NCBI GenBank assembly: GCA_028641055.1
Contig: CM054060.1
Span: forward strand, 55,454,292-55,518,291
Direction of reading: 5' to 3'
From: Alopecurus myosuroides
Lineage: Eukaryota > Streptophyta > Magnoliopsida > Poales > Poaceae
DNA length: 64,000 bases
Part shown: piece after piece, positions 57,426 to 64,000 of the stretch
Layout of the letters: every line of letters begins with the position of its first letter
Position numbering within the stretch: position 1 is the stretch's first letter
The notes under the pieces: model-generated
Databases searched by the model: none
What the model was told of the DNA's origin: nothing
What the model saw: the letters and a program-made list of their open reading frames with translations, nothing else
Program-made: the position numbers and the translations under genes

Positions 57426-58219
57426 CAGTCACTTACGCGTGGGCCCCCACCTCCTCTCTGCACACATCACTCTCGCGCGCGGGACTTAGCCGTTTTTCTC
57501 GATTCGCATCGACGACACGACGCCGATCGCCCCCCGGCCAACTACCCCCGCGCCGCCGCCGTCAGTCTCCGACGAGCTCCACCGTCCACTGCCCCACTCT
57601 CCACTGCCCCACTCTCCGACGAGCTCCACCGCCCACTGCCACTCCACCCCTGCGCCCCGAGCCACACTTCCAACCCTGCCCCGAGTCTCCGGCGAGCCCC
57701 GAGCCACCGCGCGCCCCTCCCTCCCTCTCCGGAGACGCTCTCCCTCTCTGGCGACGCCCCTACCCCTCCTCGGCCTCACTGCTGCGCCGAGGGGCCGTGC
57801 TCGCCCTTGATTCTCCTTCCTCATCTCCCGCCTGCAAGGTGTTCGACAGAACACCTGTGAGAGGTAATTTTGCTCTCTGCCCCCTCTGTCCCTTCTCTCC
57901 TTGCTCTGGAACCAGGCCATTGTGCCTGTGTTTATGCCTGATGGATTACTTGTCATGGCCCCTCTATACCCATGGAAGTGTTTATGCTATAACCTGTTAG
58001 AAACTGGGAATTTTTCTTGGAATAATAATAATACATGACTTAACAAAATAAATTACCTGAATTATTACGCTCACTGACCGCAGTAGACTAAACATCAACA
58101 AAGCAATGCCATACAAACTAAGATTTGCAATCTGGCATGAGCATGAAAAATGAGCTGAGTCAGAAGCAGTTATTTTGATAACGAGAGAGCAGAATCAAGG
58201 CAGAGTATGTTGTTCTAAC
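57426..58219 (+). other. GC-rich leader of a lost second gene and spacer
   Basis: 57440-57840 is CT- and GC-rich like a grass 5' leader; its Pro/Arg/Ser-rich open frames on both strands are composition effects. A donor-like GAG|GTAATT lies at 57863. The position matches the leader of the Ulp1-like gene in CACTA element 1 (25050-25350), but no Ulp1 exons follow here. Confidence 0.45.
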
Positions 58220-58582
58220 CATCGTGAAAGCATTGCGACAACTCACTAGTGCAACCCTACTTGTCGGGTTTGACGTCATGCAGTTCACCATTGACCTAGG
58301 AAAATATATAAAAGATATATGCATGTGAAATGCTGAAATCACAAGAAAATGCATGCACATGAGTGGTGCAAGAGGGGAGCATTACATGTGCGCAACTTGA
58401 GTAACTGCCCAACCAACATTAAAAATAGCTGCAAATGTGTTGTATCCAACAGTCTCCAGAGTAGATGAATTAGTCCCCGTGAGTTTGCAAGGCAAGCAGC
58501 CACCAAAAACAGATAAGAAGAAAATTGCCACTAGAATCGACCCTCCTGCATGCCACAGTTTGAAATGCCCAAACCGATCAAT
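58220..58582 (-). pseudogene. Captured exons of an MFSD12-type major facilitator transporter
   Basis: Two minus-strand exons with correct splice edges: 58582-58386 (IDRFGHFKLWHAGGSILVAI, FGGCLPCKLTGTNSSTLETV, FNVGWAVTQVAH) and 58297-58220 (MVNCMTSNPTSRVALVSCRN, AFTM). Acceptor TTTCAG|ATT, donor CAT|GTAATG, acceptor CCTAG|GTC and donor ATG|GTTAGA fit phase 2 joining. The sequence matches the plant homologues of MFSD12, a membrane transporter family, as I recall them. Only a fragment of the gene is present, opposite in direction to the CACTA element, so it is a captured piece and not a working gene. The frames are undamaged, so capture looks recent. Confidence 0.75.
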
Positions 58583-59566
58583 CTGAAATAAAACATGATA
58601 CATTTATGTATCTACGTCGGAGTAATACAGTGGGCAATGCAGAAAACGTAGCAGTACATCCCTAAAAGAAGAGAAGCAATCAAAGTAAAATTATATCAGA
58701 AACATATGGCAGTGCTATAATCCTGCTCAACTAGTCTCTTGGAAGTTGGAACACTGTGAAAATGTAAGTGTTTTAAGCGGTCAATGTTCGAAAATCATAC
58801 AGAAACAATAATAAATAAAAGGAACAGGGGATACTAAGTTACAAACATGCAATGTGTGAATGAAATCTTGTAGCATCACATCCAAGACATCCTGACGTTG
58901 AATACGAACTTATATCTGATGCATTTATAAAAGTCCTTGTTGAATAGAGTGGAAATGAATTTAAACTACTAGGAAAATTTCACTGTTTCACTGTTTTGTT
59001 AGGGTAGAATGGTTACTCTCTGGATACTACCTTGCACGCTGGCATTGGTTACATGTTCTTTTGACCAAATATTAGTGTTACAGTCTTCAGAGTGATTGAC
59101 ACCACTGCATTCATTCAGGGAGCTTTAATTTACATGATATTCAATCGATGTTGTTACATAGTGGATTATAAAGACCTGTAACTTCCCTGTAGATGCTATT
59201 TTGTTTCTTGAGACTGAAACTCAGAAATTTGAAAGTCAGATGTGCATTCACTTGCTCAGCCAGTGCACTACTCTTGTCTATTTCATAGGTTTCCTCTTGT
59301 ATTAATGTAGTGTCAGCTCTTGGATTAATATTTTACTTTTATATTCCTTAAGTGGTATGAAATACAAATGGCAGCAATTTTTTGCAGCATATAAGTAGTG
59401 CATGCCGCTGCGAAATATAGAAAATTTTATGACTGTTGCAGTGTTGCTGCAGAACAAGAGTCATTATGTTGCAGCCTCTATTTTGTAAACGTGACATGTA
59501 ATTTTGTAGAGACACTATAAGTGGAAAGAATGAAACTGGATGGAGCAAGTAAATTTTGTAAACGTG
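58583..59566. other. Intron-like captured sequence up to the duplication junction
   Basis: AT-rich, no further exon identified. ATTTTGTAAACGTGACA occurs twice (about 59480 and 59552); the second copy sits at the duplication junction. Confidence 0.45.
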
Positions 59567-59685
59567 ACAAACTTGCATCACTATACTATGGTATGTATCT
59601 ATAAGACGACCTCCTCGTTTTGCAAGTAAATTTCCAAGAACCATGAGAAGGTATGCTAATATGGTATGTTATCTTTCATGCTTAG

Positions 59686-59941
59686 AAATTACCGAAGTTG
59701 ATAGGCGAACACGCTGGCCTGAGGAATCATGCTAGGGTTGGACTACGACTTAGAGCAGAAGAGCATGTCACCACCTTTTTCTTACAAAAAGAAAACCGAT
59801 AGCCGCATTATCCTCGACAAGCTGGTGTGGACGGTTTTCGTCCAAGGCAATAATTATCATAATCAGCAACCTGTTTTGATCATTGTGAGGGAGACCGATG
59901 ACCCTAGGTTGGAGGCGGTCATTGAGATGGGGGTGATATAG
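59686..59941 (+). pseudogene. Last exon of the B3-like pseudogene, copy 2
   Basis: Corresponds to 48520-48775 and is cut off from the rest of the gene by the duplication junction. Same frame change, same C terminus (VRETDDPRLEAVIEMGVI). Confidence 0.6.
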
Positions 59942-60148
59942 AACCGGAGCAAAGGATATGCATTGTTGGTGAAGAGACTAGGCTGCTGCTGAGCTAGGCC
60001 TTTGAACTTCTTATTTTGTCTGGCTGGATTGTAATTTTGTTTGTTTCCTGGACTTGTTAAGGTTTAGTTTGTTTCGTAAACTTCTAAGGTATATTATCGC
60101 TGGTAGATCCCTCGTGCTAAAACCCGAGTAAAAATCAAATCGCTAAAA

Positions 60149-60231
60149 CTTCCTCCGTTAAAAAATGTAAGCCTTTTTGGTGAGCTAAAACAGTTTGCTA
60201 AAAAGGCATATATTTTGGAACGGAGGGAGTA
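60149..60231. mobile_element. Short Stowaway-like MITE, copy 2
   Basis: Duplicate of the element at 48982-49064, with the same ends. Confidence 0.65.
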
Positions 60232-60356
60232 GCTGCTAAAACCTCGAGTTTAGATCAAATCCCTCGTGCTGGTAGATCGTGCAACTCATCACTGCAGAAC
60301 TCAAGAAAATCCTGGCAAGCCAACAGTCACTGAACTTCTCGACCTCGTCGCTATCG

Positions 60357-60364
60357 TATAAATA
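60357..60364 (+). promoter_or_regulatory. TATA box of the AP2-like gene, copy 2
   Basis: TATAAATA at the same distance (140 bases) from the ATG at 60504 as in copy 1. Confidence 0.65.
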
Positions 60365-60503
60365 CGACCGAGCACGGACCACGCAACCTACCTTCTACGC
60401 CGCCGCCATAGCCCTCCGACCTCCCCCTCACTCTCGGCACTGATTACTGCACGCCGCCACAGCCCCCCGACCTCCCCCCTCACTCTCGGCGCTGATCCGC
60501 CCG

Positions 60504-60869
60504 ATGGCGCCGCGCGTGAGAAGCAGCACCGGCTTCCGAGGTGTGCAGCTGCGGCCGCCCGGACGCTGGTCCGCGGTGATCACACACAACGGCGTGCCGT
60601 GGTGGATGGGCACATTCGACACGCTCGAGCTCGCCGCCCGCGCGTTCGACATGGCGGTGTGGTGGTTTGGCCGCCCGCGCGACGAGCTCAACTTCCGGGA
60701 CGTCGAGAGCAGGGAAGTTGCCGAGTTCCTCGCCCTGGATCTGAGGATTGTGACCCGCAAGGAGGAGCAGGAGAACCGCCGCGCGTTCGTGCAGCTGCGC
60801 ATCCACCGGGACGACGAGGCCACGATGGAGAGGTTCTGCCGTGATCACCCAGATCTGGTACAGGCGTAG
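60504..60869 (+). CDS. AP2/ERF-domain-like protein, copy 2
   Basis: 121 residues, the duplicate of 49337-49702. Differences seen: Glu to Gly in the YRG region (RPPGRWSAV here, closer to the family's RPxGRW), Arg to Cys near the C terminus (MERFCRDH) and His to Gln before the stop. The same TAG ends the frame at 60867-60869 and the same 56-codon in-frame tail follows to 61040, so the stop predates the duplication. The RPPGRW form suggests copy 2 is nearer the ancestral sequence at that residue. TATA box and leader are retained. Confidence 0.7.
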   Translation: MAPRVRSSTGFRGVQLRPPGRWSAVITHNGVPWWMGTFDTLELAARAFDMAVWWFGRPRDELNFRDVESREVAEFLALDLRIVTRKEEQENRRAFVQLRIHRDDEATMERFCRDHPDLVQA

Positions 60870-61404
60870 TTGCGGCTCGACGCTCAGAGGGACGCGAAGA
60901 TGCGAGCTCGTACGGATGCTTGGTCCTCCACCATCGTCGTCTCATCATCGGATGAGGATATGAACGAAGCATTCTGGGAGAGCCTTATGCAGGACTCCGA
61001 TGATGACGAACTTGACGATGCATTCTGGGATGATGTGTAGTGTTTCATAGTGTGGAAGATGTTGAAACATGTCAAAATAATCAAAATTTCGACGTTTTAT
61101 GTGTTCGTTGAAGTTTCAACATTTCTTCCTTCTTATTTTGGGCTACAACTGTAGTAGGATAATTATGGGCTACGAAGTGCTATAAGGCCCAATAAAAAGT
61201 GCCTGTCAGGAGAGGGCCAAAGAAAGTGCCATCATGGCCCAAGTCTGGAAACAACCGCTCTTCCACTCACCGCAGTAACCCAGGCATGCAGTACGCCACG
61301 TGTTCGTCACGATATTGTGAACGTGAAACGTGTCGCTTTAGTTCCGGCGGCCAGTTATTGCTCTGTCGCGCATGCGGCTCCTCCGTTCCAACCCCCTCCT
61401 GGTG

Positions 61405-61412
61405 TATAAATA
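61405..61412 (+). promoter_or_regulatory. TATA box of the coiled-coil gene, copy 2
   Basis: TATAAATA, 90 bases before the ATG at 61495, as in copy 1. Confidence 0.7.
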
Positions 61413-61494
61413 GACGCATTCTTCAGTTCATCCTCTATCTGCCTCATCGTCTCCCCTCAAGCGAAAACCCTTTGACGCACTCTTCCAGGCGGCC

Positions 61495-62214
61495 ATGGCT
61501 CCACCGGCGAAGCGGTCTGCTGCCCTCTTGTAGGTTTCATTTCTGTTCATGTACTGCTGATCCGTTTCTGGATTCCTCGTGATTTCGTCTTTCTTAGATC
61601 ATTTTTAGAATTCCCGATGCTTTCATCTTTCTTAGATCCGTTTCTGATTTCCTCGTGATTTCATCTTTCTTAGATCCATTTTGCCTTTTAGATTAACATC
61701 AACTTCCTATCATGCAATTATCTAGAGGGCACATGAAGCCGAGCAGACGGTCATCTTCAGCGCTTTGGCGAAGAGGGTTCACATCCTAGAAGCTAAGCTT
61801 GAAAAGGCCTTGAAGCTCGCCTACGACAATCTCAACAAGGCTCGCGATGCCAGGTTGGAGCAGGTGGCTCTGGACGAATCTCCCCTCGTAGAGTTTCGGA
61901 AGTTGATGGATGATACATCCAAGTTGAGGGCCAGCAACATCGAACTGACCTCGCAGGTTGGGAAACTGAAGATCGATTTAGCTCAGGCAGAGCAGAAAAC
62001 TCTGACCGCTCTCCTCGCAACTGTGACTCCCCAGGGAAGGCTAGGATCCAGTGCCATCGGAGGATCCAGTTCCGACGGAGGATCCAGTGCCATCGGAGGA
62101 GCTATCGGCCCCCCTACTGATGCTCTTTATTTAGCCCCCTACTGCTGCCCCCGTGCTTCTGATGTCCTGTTTAGATCGACAATCTTGTTGGTTGTATTGT
62201 GTGGTTTCTATTAA
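61495..62214 (+). CDS. Two-exon coiled-coil protein of unknown function, copy 2
   Basis: Exons 61495-61529 and 61728-62214, the duplicate of 50328-51047 with the same splice sites and phase. About 173 residues. Two replacements are visible, both in the tail after the coiled coil (Phe to Leu in DALYLAP; Tyr to Cys in YCCPRA); at least one further substitution in the coiled-coil part is silent. The coiled-coil segment and Gly/Ser repeat are unchanged. No function can be assigned. Confidence 0.6.
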
Positions 62215-62607
62215 TATGTAGTCTATGTTTATTTTCAACTATTATGTTTATTTTATTAAGATAGATAACAATATGACAAAAGTTTCGATGGATCTAAGTG
62301 ATAGAAGTTAAAAGGGTTACATTAGACTAATGCCGATGCAAAAATATATACCAAACAGATAATTCGATTTCACAATATGGACAAATAAATGACAGAAATG
62401 AAAAGGGATATATTCGACTAATCTGTGACGTTCTCGTGGAACAAAACTCGCCTCCAACTGGGCGTATTAGGCTGGGAACAAAAACCCGTGACAACACATA
62501 TAAGAAACGTCGAGATGGACCGCGTCTTCGAGAGAAAATTCCACTTTTCAGCCATCCGCGACGGAAACTGCGCGACGTTATCAAAACGTGCCGCTCAAAA
62601 CATTACG
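62215..62607. other. 3' flank of the coiled-coil gene, copy 2
   Basis: Duplicate of 51048-51439. A 1-bp insertion (one more A near 62585) is the main change. Confidence 0.45.
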
Positions 62608-62629
62608 GATTGCGCGGAATTTGGTAGTG
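62608..62629 (+). repeat. CACTA-like terminal motif, copy 2
   Basis: TGCGCGGAATTTGGTAGTG, the duplicate of 51440-51461. Confidence 0.5.
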
Positions 62630-62638
62630 TATTTATTA

Positions 62639-62983
62639 TCGAGTGAGAACTAAGTTAAGATCACTCGGTTCTAAAACTGACAGATTTACATAATGATTCA
62701 TGTGATCTATTAGTTGTACATATATTGTAATATTTTTTTTATCTAGTTACATATAAGTTGCAACTGAGATCTTATCCGGTACAAATGGGTTTCATATGAG
62801 TTGCATATAAAATTTCTCGGATACACATGGGTTACACATGAATGCATATGAAATATTCTCGGCTACATATGGTTGTAACTAAGTTGCAACTGAAATTATT
62901 CTAATTACATATAAATTACACATGAATTGCGATGGTAACTGAATTGCTTTATCTCAACGAGAATTGACTTAATTCTCACTTGA
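62639..62983. mobile_element. MITE of about 345 bp, copy 2
   Basis: Duplicate of 51471-51815 with the same inverted ends. Confidence 0.7.
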
Positions 62984-63299
62984 TTAAACACTAGTCGTTC
63001 CCTTAAAAGAAAAGTAAGAAACAAATCGGGCAGAAAGAATACTCCGAAAAATCCTTAATCAACAGGCCCTTATGTTTATGTTTGACATTTTTGAAATTTT
63101 AAAATCCCGTCTGTTGCTATTTTAAAATCGTGTAATTTCTTCGGTTGTTTTCCTTGTGAGAAGACTCGGAAAACAAATAATTGGGGTACGCCGACACCTC
63201 CCCGTCGGCGTAGAAAAAAAAAGGGAAGATGTACGCCGACAGTCCCCGTCAGCGTCTGTGCAGGCATTTAAACCAAAGCACCTGGTCAAGAGGGAGATT
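62984..63299. other. Spacer with relic palindrome, copy 2
   Basis: Duplicate of 51816-52131. No gene. Confidence 0.45.
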
Positions 63300-64000
63300 C
63301 ACTAGTAGGGAATGGCTTATAGCCACCAGCATACTGCTGGCCAACACGAATTTCTGTTGCCCAGCGCTAACAGCACTGGCGAACAGAAATATATGTTCGC
63401 CAGCGCTATTAATACTACCGCTGGCGAACCACCCGTCTTGTTCGCCAGCGCTATGGCCGGGCCCCACCTGCACGCGCTACAGCCGCTGCCCTATATTAGC
63501 GCTGGCGAACAGGGCAAAGTGTTCGCCAGCGCTACGCTCACCACCGCTGGCGAACAGGTGCTGCTGTTCGCCAGCGCTAATATGTGGGCCCAGAACGCAT
63601 TTTAGCGCTGGCGAACAGCAGCACCTGTTCGCCGGCGGTATTCCGCAGATCTAGCCATAAGTGGCACCCCCACCACCCACTTTCCCCTCCACTCTCCCTT
63701 CTTCACCTTGTCCCCTCTTCTCTCTCTAGCTCGAAATTATGCCAATTTCTCCATCCTCCTACTCTATTTTAAACCAACTAAATTTATTTTAGTTGGTATA
63801 TATATGTTTATCTCCCTCCTAACACCATTTCTACCCCAAATTTTCCCTCCCTAGCCATCTAGATCTAGAATTACCCCCTTTCTCTCCAAAGCTCCAAAAT
63901 TCTCCGGATATCATCGTGTAGCCATCTATTCATTTGAGGTGGGATGAATGATAATATATAATTAAATGAGTTTGTATATAAATTTTGTCCGGATACACGC
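63300..64000 (+). mobile_element. Left end of CACTA element 2, copy 2
   Basis: CACTAGTAGGGAATGG starts at 63300 and the GCTGGCGAACA array follows to about 63643. Several motif copies here are closer to consensus than in copy 1 (CCAGCGCTAACAGC against CCAACGCTAACAGC). TNP2 and the 3' terminus should lie beyond the window. Confidence 0.85.

Larger units (their letters stand above)
48401..59566 (+). repeat. Tandem duplication, copy 1 (unit of about 11.17 kb)
   Basis: The sequence from 48401 recurs from 59567, offset 11166-11168, without interruption to the window end. Copy 1 holds the end of the B3 pseudogene, the AP2-like gene, the coiled-coil gene, CACTA element 2 with TNP2, and captured MFSD12 exons. 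The junction at about 59563-59567 shows only three bases of shared sequence (CGT). Confidence 0.95.
52132..59566 (+). mobile_element. CACTA element 2, cut at its 3' side by the duplication junction
   Basis: It starts CACTAGTAGGGAATGG at 52132. Order: subterminal repeats (to 52475), TNP2 gene, AT-rich tandem repeat, an internal cluster of the subterminal motif (57297-57425), a GC-rich leader, and captured MFSD12-type exons on the opposite strand. No TAGTG terminus is found before the junction at 59566, so the 3' end should lie in copy 2 beyond the window. The three bases before the start (ATT) are the expected left target duplication. Confidence 0.85.
59567..64000 (+). repeat. Tandem duplication, copy 2 (partial, runs off the window)
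   Basis: Matches 48401-52833. By eye I count about two dozen differences in 4.43 kb, mostly single substitutions plus 1-bp indels near 60040 and 62585, so about 99.5% identity. Confidence 0.95.

Noticed and set aside
57398..58000. A 200-codon Pro/Arg/Ser-rich frame after TNP2
   Set aside because: Composition of a CT- and GC-rich leader; open frames occur on both strands and it starts inside the subterminal repeat array.
58226..58242. CACTAGTG at 58237 as the 3' terminus of CACTA element 2
   Set aside because: It lies inside a captured transporter exon whose protein match continues across it, and no ATT target duplication follows.
58220..58582. Functional MFSD12-type transporter gene
   Set aside because: Only two exons are found, inside a CACTA element, with no start, no remaining membrane segments and no terminal exon.

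Overview
The window is plant nuclear DNA, almost certainly from a Pooideae grass (wheat/barley/oat/ryegrass group). The evidence is a BARE1/Angela-like Copia LTR, Athila LTRs of the Sabrina/WHAM style, an Au-type SINE, CACTA elements with a TNP2 gene plus a second Ulp1-protease-like gene, Stowaway-like MITEs, Helitrons with the classical grass termini, and spliceosomal introns. I cannot name the species. Almost every base belongs to transposable elements or to gene fragments they carry or interrupt. No rRNA, tRNA gene or CRISPR array was seen.

Layout. 1-10879: a large Ty3/gypsy element of the Tat lineage on the minus strand (gag-protease, RT-RNaseH-aRNaseH-integrase, tRNA-Lys primer site, 540-bp 5' LTR; its 3' LTR lies left of the window), with an intact-looking five-exon antisense gene on the plus strand. 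It is inserted in an Athila-type element (10880-16595) that keeps gag/protease but has no RT or integrase, and whose LTR is flanked by internal sequence on both sides. 16922-22440: the end of a second, decayed Tat element (LTR plus antisense ORF), split by two solo LTRs with perfect 5-bp target duplications. About 22440-37496: CACTA element 1, decayed, with a TNP2 scrap, a 145-bp tandem repeat, a minus-strand accessory ORF and an Ulp1-like gene. One intron of that gene is expanded to 8.4 kb by a probable Helitron that itself holds a SINE.

38330-39565 is the best host gene: a single-exon, secreted, nepenthesin-type aspartic protease homologue that has lost the first catalytic aspartate. 40425-42988 is a Helitron with textbook termini. 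42989-47223 is repeat-rich sequence with the end of another CACTA-like element and no supported gene.

47678-64000: a B3-domain pseudogene, an AP2/ERF-like gene, a two-exon coiled-coil gene and CACTA element 2 (TNP2 split by one stop codon, plus reverse-oriented captured exons of an MFSD12-type transporter). From about 48401 this region is an 11.17-kb unit that starts again at about 59567 and runs off the right edge at roughly 99.5% identity. It is therefore a recent tandem duplication or an assembly duplication. The left breakpoint cuts the B3 gene and the right one cuts CACTA element 2.
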